Assembly (NCBI GenBank): GCA_002437115.1 | Contig: DJOD01000013.1 | Span: 14,373-78,372, forward strand | Length of the DNA: 64,000 bases | From: Prevotella sp. UBA6447 | GTDB lineage: Bacteria; Bacteroidota; Bacteroidia; Bacteroidales; Bacteroidaceae | Direction of reading: 5' to 3' | Part shown: positions 24,901 through 35,000 of the stretch, piece by piece | How the letters are laid out: each line of letters opens with the position of its first letter | How positions within the stretch are numbered: position 1 is the first letter of the stretch | Notes under the pieces: model-generated | Seen by the model: only the letters and a program-made list of their open reading frames with translations | What the model was told of the DNA's origin: nothing | The model's database searches: none | Position numbers and translations under genes: made by a program

Positions 24901-25887
24901 GGGCGACACGTAATACACCCCACCATAGAACGTGGAATACCACAGCCCCCCCTCACGATCATTGAGAATGCTGTAGACAAACTTAGGCGACAACGTGGGA
25001 ACGGTGCCTGGGAACGGTGAGACGAGTAGCTCTGGATAGGGCTTCAACGACTCGTCATGCGGGTCATAGACAAACAGACCGGCATCTGCGCCGACAAGTA
25101 CGCGACCATCAGCCAGTCCCCGCAGCACATGGATGTGGTAAAGGGTGATGCCCAAGGGGTTAAGGGTGCCACGCGACGAAACGAGGCCGCGCCGCCAGGT
25201 GCCATAGAGCATGGTGCCATCGTCGAGGCGGAGCATGGACATGACCCGTCCTTCCACTACATCGGTAGGCAAGGGATAGCCACTGAAGCTCCCATTCGAC
25301 TTGTCGAGCAGCAACACGGGCTGCTTGGCATGCTCCGTCAGCGCATACACCTGGTTGCGCGTGTCGACGTAGACACCCGTCAAGTAACCGTCGGCAACAC
25401 GAAAATGTGTGAGCTCGCGGGTACGGGGAACATAGCAAAAGAGACCCTGCCCCTTGGTGGATATCCACACGTTGCTGTCGCGGTCGGCCACGATTCCGCT
25501 GACGCTCGACGATAGGCTGACACCGTCGCTGGCCTTGGAACTGATGGGCTCAAACTGTTCATCGGCGAAGCGGAAGAACACCGCTCCCTGCGACGTGCCT
25601 ACCACCAGCCCGTCGGCCAACGGCAAGATGGACGACACATACTGGTCTGCAACGCCTTCGCGCAGGAAAGGCTGCACAAGAGTGCCGTCATAACGGCAGA
25701 GTCCAGCATCCGTGCCCATCCAAACGAAGCCACGCTGGTCCTGCGCCAAGGCACGCACCGTGGAGGCGCACAGACCATCGGCCAGGGTGATGTTTCGGCT
25801 GAAATGGAACCCCAGCGGTTGCGCCGCGAGGCTAATTGGCAACAACAGAAACAGCAAGAGAAACAACAGGCAAGCTTTCTTTTTCAT
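21928..25887 (-). CDS. Hybrid two-component system sensor/regulator (HTCS)
   Basis: 1319 aa from the ATG at 25887 (signal MKKKACLLFLLLFLLLP). Order: periplasmic two-component-regulator propeller repeats (MGTDAGLCRYDG, WISTKGQGLFCY, LWIGTYTQGI, LWVGTIDGVF), a Y_Y_Y domain (RYAYMLDGFDKKWNYT), one membrane segment (~740-765), HisKA with FFTMIAHEIRTPVS (~809), HATPase with GTGIGLSIVETIVKLHGG, a receiver with IISDWMMPVMDG (~1124), and an AraC HTH at the C-terminus. HTCS proteins bind an imported oligomer and activate the adjacent utilisation locus. It lies 53 nt after a DUF6055 gene, so it probably controls the 25.9-46.9 kb locus. Confidence 0.95.
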   Translation of the reverse strand: MKKKACLLFLLLFLLLPISLAAQPLGFHFSRNITLADGLCASTVRALAQDQRGFVWMGTDAGLCRYDGTLVQPFLREGVADQYVSSILPLADGLVVGTSQGAVFFRFADEQFEPISSKASDGVSLSSSVSGIVADRDSNVWISTKGQGLFCYVPRTRELTHFRVADGYLTGVYVDTRNQVYALTEHAKQPVLLLDKSNGSFSGYPLPTDVVEGRVMSMLRLDDGTMLYGTWRRGLVSSRGTLNPLGITLYHIHVLRGLADGRVLVGADAGLFVYDPHDESLKPYPELLVSPFPGTVPTLSPKFVYSILNDREGGLWYSTFYGGVYYVSPMGSRFRSFVPETSPLLHGNVVSRFCEDSRHRIWVASDDGGVDCYDPSIGQMVAFPARQRLATVNAHAFLPMGDNLWIGTYTQGILSMNTVTGEVKPVAGAPSSTYSFCRDRRGRLWVGTIDGVFLANPSKGTFRRVRKFGSLTLDIVEDQRGNVWFAAQNEGLWCLDAKGHWSHYPSLSNQSSVVCQPRDLCVTHDGRLLVASAQGVYEWRAAADRFESIDMGRPVRNINAIVEAAGALWLSSDQGILKYSPTDGLQIFNRYDGIIGEQFGASSALKASDGCVYFGSTHGFTCFYPYQVKVNTHEAPVVITRLDIFGQPVVAGTDRLPAALPYASELNVYAGDDMFTIHFASLSYCSPEKNRYAYMLDGFDKKWNYTSTPTATYTNLPAGTYTFRVRATNSDGVWSREEARLTVVVHPPLWWSWPARVFYLLLVAGAIWFYLHLRLKAADRRHRAEIRRLNERKNLEVKEARLRFFTMIAHEIRTPVSLIIGPLEKLMRHVADHPNDTVLAADGDNLKMIDRNAHRLLELVNQLLDFNKVQQAGLELRFAESNVYDIVHAVAERFAPTLEQKGTRFTVTYPPEQFVAVVDAEAVTKVISNLMTNATKYSRSQVDLRCQPTADGQSFTITVADDGVGISPSEQKKIFGAFYQAHDNKPGTGIGLSIVETIVKLHGGTVSVASQVGRGATFTVVLPTRQATTAASELEEKNEPTPSTKLNRRNKPIMPNTPNAPQAPAVPSPPTDHPYLLIVDDNEDMLHFLTDNFRDAYTVVTAQQGEDALAKLRANPVALIISDWMMPVMDGAELCRRVRADRRYSHIPFVMLTAKTDNATKTESMNCGADAYIEKPFSMEYLQACIRNMLDMRHRLFLKFSTTPEATVNDMEPSPIDSELLQQMTKIIEDHIDSKELSVNYLAEQLNMSRSGLFAKVKAITDVTPNELIQVVRLKRAAQLLREGKYRVNEVSYMVGFSSPSYFTKCFTKQFGKKPGEFK

Positions 25888-25940
25888 GGAATGGACATGT
25901 TGGACTTTAAAAACCAGGCACAAAGGCACGGAACGAGCCA

Positions 25941-27215
25941 TCACTCCGGACGGACACCGGAAGAAAACGACACGGTGTAGGGATACTGGCGGTTGGGCTC
26001 CTTGGCATCGTGTGGCAGGCGCTGGTGCCGGGCGGGAGCTCCCATCACAACCAGGTAAACGGCCTTGAGGGGCTCCGATGGCAACCGCATGGAAACACTG
26101 CCTTTCGAAGCTGGCTTGCCATAGACGGCCTTGCCGGCGGCAGTGACGGTCACAAGGCCATAGCGCAGACCGCCCTGGCGGCGGGCCTGATCGCTGGCCG
26201 TAACGTTGGCTGTGACCTTACGGCCTGACTGGCAACCAGCGAGGCGAATGGCATTGAAGCCATAGTCCTCGGGCACGAAGTCGGCCTTGGGGCTCCAGCC
26301 CTTGCCCGAGGCCTCCATGGGGGTGGAGAACTGGCAAGCGTAGCGGCGCGTCTCGCGATAGGCATGGCGATAGTCGAGGTTGACGAGACGCTGGTAACAA
26401 TCTATCATCTCATCGCAAAACTGGCGCTGGCTGATGCCATAGTGGCGCTGGTAGGTCATGACGGGATCCTCACCCAGCCTGCTGTCGCGATAGAGATCGG
26501 CGATGGAGGTGCGCCCATGCTTCTCGGCCCAATACTCGATGACATAAGGCGAGTGGTAGGCATTGGATCCATCCAAGTATGCCTTGTGGGTAAGGCGCTT
26601 GAAGGCCTCAAAATGGTAGTTCTCGTCAGTAAGCCAGTCGGGGTTGACCTGCCACAGCATCCATTGTGAGGTCATTTCGAAAAATCCGCCGCCTCCCCAA
26701 CAGGGCGAGAGGCTGTCGGCCTGGATCTGCAACTGGAAACTGTGGCCCAGCTCATGGGCCAAGCAGTTGAGTTTGCGGTCTTGGATGCGGTTTGGAGCCA
26801 CCCAGAGAGCACCGATGAAGTCGTCGTAGGTGCCGCCATAGGCCGTTCCATCCAGCGAGTAATTGATCATGACCATCATCTTGTAACGGTCGGCCTTACT
26901 ACCTGGGAGGCTGAAGCGGAGGGTGTCTCGGAAGAAATAGTAGAACTGTTGCACACGGGTCTTGAGATTCTCAAGGTTGAAGCGCATGGGGTGGCCATCG
27001 AGCTGGGGCGGATTGGCGGGATCGTCGCCAAAGCCTTTTTCCCAAAAGAACACGAGGTCGCGCGTCTGGGCGGAATGCATCCAGGAATAGCGGCTACTGT
27101 CGCAGGTGAAGTCGATGGAGCGCAACTCTTTGGGAATGTAGACACGCTTCTGGGCCACTGCGGGAAAGGCGGAAGCACAAGCAAGGGCAATGAAAACTGA
27201 TTTGAGAAAATTCAT
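25941..27215 (-). CDS. DUF6055-type secreted putative zinc metallopeptidase (paralogue 2)
   Basis: 424 aa with a signal peptide (MNFLKSVFIALACASAFPAVA). The HExxH site reads LAHELGHSFQLQ, and 22 residues later GGGGFFEMTSQW offers a Glu in the position of a gluzincin third ligand. Upstream, TRDLVFFWEKGFGDDP aligns with the other DUF6055 protein at 27788-29515 (EHFVLFWDRMFGDDP). It is shorter than that paralogue, mainly at the N-terminus and C-terminus. No propeptide or lipobox. Peptidase activity is inferred from the motif; the peptide or glycopeptide target is unknown. It lies 53 nt upstream of the HTCS gene and 572 nt from its paralogue. Confidence 0.72.
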   Translation of the reverse strand: MNFLKSVFIALACASAFPAVAQKRVYIPKELRSIDFTCDSSRYSWMHSAQTRDLVFFWEKGFGDDPANPPQLDGHPMRFNLENLKTRVQQFYYFFRDTLRFSLPGSKADRYKMMVMINYSLDGTAYGGTYDDFIGALWVAPNRIQDRKLNCLAHELGHSFQLQIQADSLSPCWGGGGFFEMTSQWMLWQVNPDWLTDENYHFEAFKRLTHKAYLDGSNAYHSPYVIEYWAEKHGRTSIADLYRDSRLGEDPVMTYQRHYGISQRQFCDEMIDCYQRLVNLDYRHAYRETRRYACQFSTPMEASGKGWSPKADFVPEDYGFNAIRLAGCQSGRKVTANVTASDQARRQGGLRYGLVTVTAAGKAVYGKPASKGSVSMRLPSEPLKAVYLVVMGAPARHQRLPHDAKEPNRQYPYTVSFSSGVRPE

Positions 27216-27787
27216 GGGGTAAAGGTTGATGGTTAAGGATTATGTTGGAACTCTCAGAATGGGACATGTGGGGACAACGGCCAGTGAAAATGCCCCACAC
27301 GATACGGATACCGCGATGAGCGTCTGTGCGATTGTCAAGATTGTTCTGAAAAAAGACATGCCTGGCGAACCAGCGAACCAGCGTCTAAAAAAGAACGCTT
27401 CTTACGTGCTCAGAGCCAACCGGTGCTTTCTTGGCACACCATCGGGCCAAACTTTCGCTTCGACATGAGCCTTTTCGTGGAACCTTGGAGCCGTTATCGC
27501 CGCAAGATAGGTACCTCACCTTGGGTCGACAAGATACCTATTGACTCTCGAAAGGAGCCTTATTGAAAGACAGCGAGACTGCGATTACTTGACATAAGCT
27601 AACTAACCTGAGCAAGCGGTTGACAGTCAAGATGTTGCGAAACACTGAAAAACAGGGCGTTTTTGCGCCTGGCGATTGGCTTGCTGGCAGGGAGGCCATT
27701 CCTGAGAGTCTCTTTGTAAAGATGCCTGACGGGCTTTCAGACAGGGGCGGAAAACCCGCAAGGCATCCTGGAGGTGCCAGGGCTACA
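27216..27787. other. 572-nt intergenic stretch
   Basis: Separates the two DUF6055 genes. No convincing coding frame, tRNA or clean promoter. Inverted ATAGGTA (27507-27513) and TACCTAT (27535-27541) flank 21 nt, and GCGAACCA is repeated in tandem near 27366. A regulatory role is possible but not shown. Confidence 0.4.
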
Positions 27788-29515
27788 TCATTTCAGACTG
27801 GTGCCCGTAATCTTGACTTGATAAGGCAACTGGTCGTCGGTGGCCTCCTTGTCGTCCCAGGGGCAGCGGCGATACTCGGTAGGCGAGCCCTGCACGACAG
27901 CCCACAGGCGCGTGACGCCATCGGGCACTGTAAAGGTGGCCGTGCCACTCAGCGTGGAGGCGGCAGCACCGTCGGTGTTGCTGATAAACGTCGGCTTGCT
28001 GTAGACGCGCTTATCGCCACAAAGCGCCACAAAGCCGATGGCCCAGCCTTCATGACCGCTCACCTCGGTGACGTTGTAACGGGTCACGGTGGCCACCTGC
28101 TTGCCATCGGCATTCACTTGCTTGCCGGGGTCGGCCGAAGGCAGCAGGCTGCCCGCGTCGACACCACGGAGCGATATCGACACCTCAGTGCCGCCCTTGA
28201 CCACCTTGAGTGGTATGATGCTGAAGCCCGTTGGCTGCACACACTGCTCATAGCCGATCTGCTTCCAGCCGTCGAGCGTATCGTAGAGCGTCACGGTGAA
28301 GGCATCATAAGCCGGTTGAATCCAGTTCCAGGTGCGATTGTTAGCGTAGGCACGGGTATGGTCGAAGTCCATGGTGACTGACTTCTGCGCATATTCGAAG
28401 AGATCGGCACGAAGGGTCTCGTAGTCATTGTTGAGGAAAATGCGCATGTAAGCCTGGTTAGCGTCCTCAGGATAAACGCTCTCATTCCAAATTCGACCCA
28501 GGGCCGTGAGGCCATGATGCTCCGTCCATAGATACTGCTCCCAATAGGAGGCGTAACGCTGGAACTCGTGCTCGAAGTGGCGGTGGTGATGGTTCACCCA
28601 GTTGACGAAATTGTAGTCGGAAATGGCCTCTGAAGGATAGTCCTCATGGGCCACCCACTGGGCGCACTGCTCCCAGAAGCCGCAGCCGCCGTTGGAGCCA
28701 GGATAGCCATAGCGGAAGCCGCTGCGCATGTCGTTGGCCTTGCCGTTGAGGATGTTGTCGCAGTAGGTCTGGTACTGGAACGAGTGGCCGATCTCATGAG
28801 CGATGGTGGAGCCGGCAGGCTGACAAGTGGCCGGCGTGATCCAGAGGGTACCGATGGTGTTGTCGTTGCCAGCGCCCGTGGCCACCCAGTTGTCGATGGT
28901 CACCCCGTCGTGGGTGCCAGGATAGAGCAGGTAGATGGACATCTTATAGTGGTTGAGCTGGCTCTTGTGGGTGCGCTCCTGCCCCACCACGACCATGCCG
29001 AGGCGCGTGATGTTGGTTTTGTAGAACTGCTCAGCTTTCTTCAGCAGGTCGTCGGTGTTGACGCGGTAAGAGCTGGGCACGGAGGAGGCGTTAGGGTCGT
29101 CGCCGAACATGCGGTCCCAGAAAAGCACGAAATGCTCGCTCTCCTTGCTGCGCTTGAAGGTCCAGCGGTTCGACTCCACGGTGTAGTCGTTGTTGTAGCT
29201 CTGGTCTGAGGTCTTCGGCTTCCAAAGGATGAGCCCCGGGTCACCGAAGCACAGGATACCGTTGGAAGAGCCGTCGCTGTTGAGAAGGCCATTGACGCGG
29301 AAGTCGCTGTAACCTTGGCTGTATTGGGTAGAATAGCGGCGCAAGATGGGCATGGTGCCACGGGCAAAGAACTCTATGGAATCGAGATTGGCCGTGGAGA
29401 AGACGTAACGGTTAGCCTTGAAACGGTCGGCATACTGCACATAAAGCGAGTCTTGAGCCGACAACGACTGCAAGCCAGCCAGGGCAATGGATATTGAGAG
29501 TAAAAATCTTTTCAT
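27788..29515 (-). CDS. DUF6055-type secreted putative zinc metallopeptidase (paralogue 1)
   Basis: 575 aa with a signal peptide (MKRFLLSISIALAGLQSLSA). After a ~90-residue N-terminal region, EHFVLFWDRMFGDDP starts the DUF6055 domain. Catalytic HExxH: TIAHEIGHSFQYQ; ~38 residues later GCGFWEQCAQW supplies a candidate third zinc ligand Glu. The C-terminal ~200 residues are beta-rich and probably a binding module. It shares the HExxH and W/F-E-x3-QW pattern with the 25941-27215 protein. It lies 31 nt after a small secreted protein and downstream of the SusC/SusD genes, so it is likely the locus's degradative enzyme. Not proven to be active. Confidence 0.75.
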   Translation of the reverse strand: MKRFLLSISIALAGLQSLSAQDSLYVQYADRFKANRYVFSTANLDSIEFFARGTMPILRRYSTQYSQGYSDFRVNGLLNSDGSSNGILCFGDPGLILWKPKTSDQSYNNDYTVESNRWTFKRSKESEHFVLFWDRMFGDDPNASSVPSSYRVNTDDLLKKAEQFYKTNITRLGMVVVGQERTHKSQLNHYKMSIYLLYPGTHDGVTIDNWVATGAGNDNTIGTLWITPATCQPAGSTIAHEIGHSFQYQTYCDNILNGKANDMRSGFRYGYPGSNGGCGFWEQCAQWVAHEDYPSEAISDYNFVNWVNHHHRHFEHEFQRYASYWEQYLWTEHHGLTALGRIWNESVYPEDANQAYMRIFLNNDYETLRADLFEYAQKSVTMDFDHTRAYANNRTWNWIQPAYDAFTVTLYDTLDGWKQIGYEQCVQPTGFSIIPLKVVKGGTEVSISLRGVDAGSLLPSADPGKQVNADGKQVATVTRYNVTEVSGHEGWAIGFVALCGDKRVYSKPTFISNTDGAAASTLSGTATFTVPDGVTRLWAVVQGSPTEYRRCPWDDKEATDDQLPYQVKITGTSLK

Positions 29516-29546
29516 CATTCGCATCAGTTTTAACTGTTCTTATTTA

Positions 29547-29960
29547 TCATTTCACGACATACTTCTTGCCCTTGGCAATGTAGACGCCCTTGGGAAGGCC
29601 GTCGAGCGAGGTGGCGGTACGGCGCACCAGGCAACCGTCGACCGTATAGACGGGGAAAGGCTTGTCGGGCTCGTCGGCGTGGATGTCGCTCACGCCGCTC
29701 ACCACCTTCATCTGGAAGGCGATGCCTTTCAGGCCGCTGAGGGCAAAACCGCGCTTGCCCACGTAGAGGCGCTTCTCGGCAAAGTTGACCACGGGACCGC
29801 GCTGACCTTCGGTGGGCTGGTAAAGTTGCACGTCGTCGACCTTGCGCGAACTGGACACGAAGACCAGCGAAGCGAACATCTGCTTGGAGTCGGCATGAGC
29901 CGCCTGTGGCAACAGGGTGGCCGCCACAAGCCCGAGCATGGAAAATAATCTTTTCTTCAT
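29547..29960 (-). CDS. Small secreted protein with T9SS-like C-terminal tail
   Basis: 137 aa: a signal peptide (MKKRLFSMLGLVAATLLPQA), about 75 residues without a recognised domain (SLVFVSSSRKVDDVQLYQPT), then a C-terminal VYTVDGCLVRR...LPKGVYIAKGKKYVVK tail. The tail resembles the type A Por sorting domain and the end of the DUF4859 protein at 47265-49691. The cargo is unusually short for a sorted protein. It lies 31 nt before the DUF6055 gene and ~195 nt after the SusD terminator-like hairpins. Function unknown. Confidence 0.6.
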   Translation of the reverse strand: MKKRLFSMLGLVAATLLPQAAHADSKQMFASLVFVSSSRKVDDVQLYQPTEGQRGPVVNFAEKRLYVGKRGFALSGLKGIAFQMKVVSGVSDIHADEPDKPFPVYTVDGCLVRRTATSLDGLPKGVYIAKGKKYVVK

Positions 29961-30040
29961 AAAGTTCTAAAAACGTTAATAAAAAGTTCTGAAAATGTCG
30001 TCTGTGAAATATGAGTACCTATCGACTAAGCTATAAGCAA

Positions 30041-30125
30041 GGGACGAGCCGACGGACTACGGATAGTGACTGCGACTCGTCCCGCAACATGAATTTTGCT
30101 TGGCGGGACGCAAGCCCGCCCAAGC
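30041..30125 (-). terminator. Two tandem GC-rich hairpins after the SusC/SusD operon
   Basis: Hairpin 1: GCTTGGCGGG (30098-30107) with CCCGCCCAAGC (30115-30125), one bulge. Hairpin 2: GGGACGAG (30041-30048) with CTCGTCCC (30076-30083), perfect. They follow the SusD stop by ~30 and ~70 nt on the minus strand. No long T-tract follows, so they may act as processing or stability hairpins rather than full terminators. Confidence 0.5.
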
Positions 30126-30155
30126 CTTGATATGATTTAACCTATTGAAAACAGT

Positions 30156-31958
30156 CTATGGCAACGGCAGGTACCAGTTGGCTGTCTGGTAGAGGTCCTT
30201 GCCAATAAGGCCTCGCATCTCGCCCACCTTGTCGGAGCCTCGACGCCCATAAATCTTGTCGGCCAAATAAGCGGGATTGCCACGACGCATAGCCACACGA
30301 ATGAGGTCGTAATAACGCTGTCCCTCGAAGGCAAACTCCAAGGCGTTCTCGTCCATGATGAGATCCTCGACATGCTCCACTTGATACTGCAATCGGGCAT
30401 CGCCCGTGAGCGTGCTATCGTCAGGAAAGACGTAATAGTCGTTGTACTCAGACCAGCCACTGCCATGAGAGTGGATGCCGACAGTATTCTCGGAAGCCAA
30501 CTCAGGATAAGCGCCCGAACGGCGCACATAGAGGTTGGAGGGGAAAGAGAATTGAGCAAGCCAGGCGGAGTCGGTCTTGTAGTAAGGAATTATCTTCGAC
30601 TGCATGATCTCATCGTTGACACCATCCTTCAGAATCTCAAAGGCAAAGCGGGGGAAGCCTGCTCGGTTAAGGGCCTCGGCCAAATGGAGGTAAACCATGG
30701 TGCGTCGATAAACCTGCACATTCTGGTCTGAATGTTTCCAGTTGGTCACATAATCAATGGTCTTGTTGGGCTCAAGCCGATCAGTCTTAACCGAAGAATA
30801 GACTGTTGCCAGGCGGAGGTCACCTGTCTCATAGTTGTCCAGCCCTGACGGGGCATAGATAATATCTCGCGTAGAGGTGTAATGGCAATAAGTCTGAGCA
30901 GCCGAAAGGTCAATGAGACTTTTCGATGGCACGATGGAAACTTGGTAGCCATTCTCCGAACGCGAGTTGAAGAGATTGCGGAGTTGGCTATAGTTGCCCT
31001 CAGAGGGGATAGAGTCGCCAGGGATAAGGGTCACCAGCTCACTGCCCTGCGTATAGTACGAGCCCTCCGAGAAAGCTGAGCTCCACGCGCCTTGGCGTAT
31101 GTTCCAATGGGTGTCGCTGCGGCTCCATGCTGCCACATTGGTGCTCGTGGGATAGCTCACATTCTCTCCATTGCGGGTGGTGAGATAGCGATAGTAACAC
31201 AAGGCTGCGTCACGATAGTTGCCCAGCCATAGATTCATGTCACCCTCGAGAATGTAGATGGGGAAAAAGAAAAAGTGCGAATCAACACGGCGGATAGTTC
31301 CGTAGCCAGGTTTTTCGACACTCTCCAGGCCCTTGAGGTCGTTGAGAAAATACTGGCAGATTTGCTGCATGTCGTAACGGGGATAGTCCTTGTCTGCATC
31401 AGCCTTTGAGAGGATGGGGTCAGTGACGAATGGAACCTTTCCGTAGACCTGAGCCAACTGCATGTAAGTCCATGCGCGGAAAGCCTTAACAGCAGCATAC
31501 TCCTTACGGAAGATGTATTCGTTGCGGTTGTTTTTCAGGGCAGTGTCAGCATTGGCGATGAAATAGTTGCAATTGTTGATGACAGCATAATAGTCGGCAG
31601 GCGAGTTGTAGGCATTGGTAGTGTCGTTCACGTTGAAGAGCGCCACGTCTCGCAGATCGGCCGACGTATTGTTTGTGATGTCGGAGAGGTCGCCACGCAC
31701 CTCGCCCAGCAAGATGGTTCGATCGGCGATGGTCTGTAACTTATTGACAATGCCTACCACACTATAAAGCGTGTCTTCAGCACCATTGAGATGATTCTTG
31801 CCATCAAGAATCACACGGTCGGAATCCTGGTCAATAAAATCAGAGCAGGATGTGAAAAACGGGAAAGAGCAAAGGCAAAGGGGCAAGAGCGCCGCCAAGC
31901 GGAGGCTACGTGTCCTGAGAGCCTTGACCTTATCTTTTATGTTGAAAATTGTTTTCAT
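30156..31958 (-). CDS. SusD/RagB-family nutrient-binding lipoprotein (pair 2)
   Basis: 600 aa from the ATG at 31958. Lipobox PFFTSCSDFIDQ is followed by the SusD-like start DRVILDGKNHLNGAEDTLYS. The N-terminal TPR helices include VKAFRAWTYMQLAQVYGKVPFVTDP. Near the C-terminus, LIMDENALEFAFEGQRYYDLIRVAMRRG is the conserved RagB/SusD closing motif. It forms the lid of the SusC transporter 73 nt upstream and probably decides which ligand enters. It ends the ~16.7-kb minus-strand operon. Confidence 0.94.
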   Translation of the reverse strand: MKTIFNIKDKVKALRTRSLRLAALLPLCLCSFPFFTSCSDFIDQDSDRVILDGKNHLNGAEDTLYSVVGIVNKLQTIADRTILLGEVRGDLSDITNNTSADLRDVALFNVNDTTNAYNSPADYYAVINNCNYFIANADTALKNNRNEYIFRKEYAAVKAFRAWTYMQLAQVYGKVPFVTDPILSKADADKDYPRYDMQQICQYFLNDLKGLESVEKPGYGTIRRVDSHFFFFPIYILEGDMNLWLGNYRDAALCYYRYLTTRNGENVSYPTSTNVAAWSRSDTHWNIRQGAWSSAFSEGSYYTQGSELVTLIPGDSIPSEGNYSQLRNLFNSRSENGYQVSIVPSKSLIDLSAAQTYCHYTSTRDIIYAPSGLDNYETGDLRLATVYSSVKTDRLEPNKTIDYVTNWKHSDQNVQVYRRTMVYLHLAEALNRAGFPRFAFEILKDGVNDEIMQSKIIPYYKTDSAWLAQFSFPSNLYVRRSGAYPELASENTVGIHSHGSGWSEYNDYYVFPDDSTLTGDARLQYQVEHVEDLIMDENALEFAFEGQRYYDLIRVAMRRGNPAYLADKIYGRRGSDKVGEMRGLIGKDLYQTANWYLPLP

Positions 31959-32031
31959 GGTTGTCTTGTCGTTTATAGGCCTCACCATCCAAAAGGAATG
32001 GCGGGCCTTGTTTCGATTTTATGGATAGCGT

Positions 32032-35000
32032 TTAGAGGTTGACCTTCACACCAGCGACGAAACTGCGGCACTGGGGGAGCTGACCAAGGTCTATGCCTTG
32101 ACCAAGCACGTTACTCGTCATGGTAAACTCAGGATCGGAACCGAGGTACTTTGTGAAGGTAAGCAGATTGTTGGCCTGAATCCAGAACTGCAAGCCCTGC
32201 AGGAAAGTGGAGCGCATAGGGAGCGTGTAGCTCAGCGTAACAGTTTTCAAGCGAAGGTAACTACCATCCTCAATCCATCGGTCTGAGAAGCGGCTATTAC
32301 CCATCGGATCCTGGAAAGTTGCCTTCGGCATCTCGGTGACCTGCCCCTCTGTCTGCCAGCGTGAGAGCATGGCTGTGGTCTGGTTGAAGAAACGGTTGCC
32401 ACCCTCAAGCTGTGATCGCATGTAGTTGTAGACATCATTGCCCAACGAGTAGTTGAAGTTGATGTCAAGACGAATGCGTTTGTAATTGAGTGATGTGAAG
32501 ATATTGCCATAGAGATCGGGGTTCGGGTCGCCAATGACCACACGGTCGGCCTCCGTTATTTGGTGGTCGCCATTGCGATCCACAAAGTGCATGTCGCCCG
32601 CACCGAAGTAGTTGCGGTCCACGCCGTTGTCGGCCAGGATGTAAAGGCCGGCCTCAGCGGCTTCCTCACTGGTTGAGAACACGCCTTGCGTCTTGTACCC
32701 GTAGAAGAGGTTGGCAGCATGACCCACCTCCGAGTGGATAGTAGCACCGTAGACATCGGTGTCATAAGACTTCCGTCCGCCAGAGAGCGATGTAATCTTG
32801 TTCTTGTAGTGCCCTACGCTGGCGCCAAGCTCCCAATGGAAATCCCTCGTTGCAAGGACCTTACCGATGAGAGTGATGTCAAAGCCGTGGTTTCGCAGCG
32901 AACCTCCGTTGCTCCAGTTCATGGGCAGGCCCGAGAGGTAGCTGAGGCTCTGGTAGGTGAGCAAATGATCGGTGTTGGCAAGGAAGTAATTGAAACGCAT
33001 GTTCAGGCGGTCGCCAAGGAAGTTGCCCTCTAAACCGACATTAAACCGCTTGGTGGTCTCCCACTGCAAGTTAGTGTTGCCAATGTTGTCGAACGTGATG
33101 GAACTGACGCTCTGCATGAATTGGCGGGCACGGAAGTAGGAACGGGCAGCATAGTAGTCGATGTCGTCGTTGCCGCTGACGTCATAGCCTGCGGAGAGTT
33201 TCAAGTAGTTGACACCTGGCACATTAGCGAACCATGGCTCGTTGCTGATAACCCAACCGCCTTGCACTCCCCAGAAGAAGGCCCAAGGAGCACCAAAGAT
33301 CTTGAGCGAATTGTCTGCATCAACGCCAAAGCGCGAGGAGGTCTCAGCAGTGAGGTTGGCCTGCAAGTAATAGCGTTGCAGGTAGTTGTACTCGGCCTGC
33401 GCATACCACGCCCAGCTACACCAATTGTCATTGGTGCCTGTGGTGGAGGCGTTCAGCAAGTCGGCACGCATAAACGGTGTCTTGTCGTTACCAGTGTTGT
33501 AGCCGAGCTGGTTGTTGAGTGTGTAGTTCTCCCAATTGATGCGGGCACCACCGAACATATGGAGATCGTGTGCGCCGTAGCGGTTAGACCAGTCGACGCG
33601 AGTGTCACTGAACACGGAGTTCTGTTTGCTAACAAGCGAGCGCACCTCGTTCTGGCGGACAGCTCCGACTGCAGCCACATAGTAGCTCGGTACTCCGTTA
33701 AGCGGAATGTAGTATTTCTCGTTGGTGTTGACAAGGTTGTAACTGAAATGCTCTGAGACAAAGAGATGCTTGTTGAACTGGAACTTTGGCGTGACGCTGA
33801 GGTTGACCATGGAGTTCTCAAAGCGGTTCTTGTTCTCCGCCTCACCATACTGTAGAATAGCCACAGGATTGGCCAACTGCCAGTTGTAGTTCTTCACATG
33901 AGAAAGGGCCTCACTAAGGTAGTCCTCATCAGTAATGTCAAGGAAAGAGTTGCTCATCATGCCACTGGCGTAAGCGTAGGGCGATAGCATGGGACTTTTC
34001 ACGTAAGCCAGAAACGAGGGCGATGTGGGCGTGCCATCCGTATAGTTGGCAGGCGCGCCGTCGTTGCGCAGGTCACGCGTCTGATTGGCGAAGCTGGCAT
34101 CGAAACGCACCCCAAACTTCTGCGTGAGCTGGATGTCGGTATTGAAGCGAATGTTCAAACGGCTGGATCCATTGTCCTTCAACGGACTCTGGTTGTTGGC
34201 ATATCCCAGTGACAGATTGTAATTGGCCACATCGTCACCACCCTCCACGTTGATGTTGTAGTTCTGGGTAATGGCCGTGCGATAGACCTGGTCCTTCCAG
34301 TCGGTGTTATTATGATACTTAGGATAATAATAATAGTCGGGATTCTCGTTGAGAAACTTAAAGTCGGTGATGGTCGTTCCCGATGTGCCAAGCAGGTCAG
34401 CTGCATAGCTCTTGAACTGGTCGGCGTTCATCATATCTATGAACTTGGGTTCCAGGGTGACGCCTGACGAGAGACTGGCTGTGATGCGGGTCGCCATGGA
34501 GTGATTGCGGCGTGTCTGAATGAGAATGACACCATTGGCACCCTTGGCACCATAGAGGGCCGTTCCGTTCTTCATGACAGTCACCTTTTCAATGTCAGCC
34601 GGTGAGATGTTGGCCAGGATGTCATTGTGGAAACCATCATGGAGCAAGGTGCGACCATACTGCTGGTCGAAGATGACACCATCGACGATGATGAGAGGCT
34701 GTGCGTTGATATTGAGCGAATTGAGACCGCTGAGGAACATCACGTTGCCCACGCCCGCCGTGCCATTGCGCTGCACGGAATGGACATCGGCACCCAGGCG
34801 CTTCTGGATCTCGTCCTCAATAGTCACGCCGTTGGTGAACCGAAAGTCCTCTGCAGTTTTCGTGCCTAAGATATTGGTGCCGCTGGCATACTCGTCATGG
34901 AACACATCGGGGAAAATTTTAACAGCTCGCTGGGCAGCCCCACTGGTGAGACCTATGCGGGCTGGGTTCATGTCGGGAGCCGTCACCTGCAAAGCACCAG

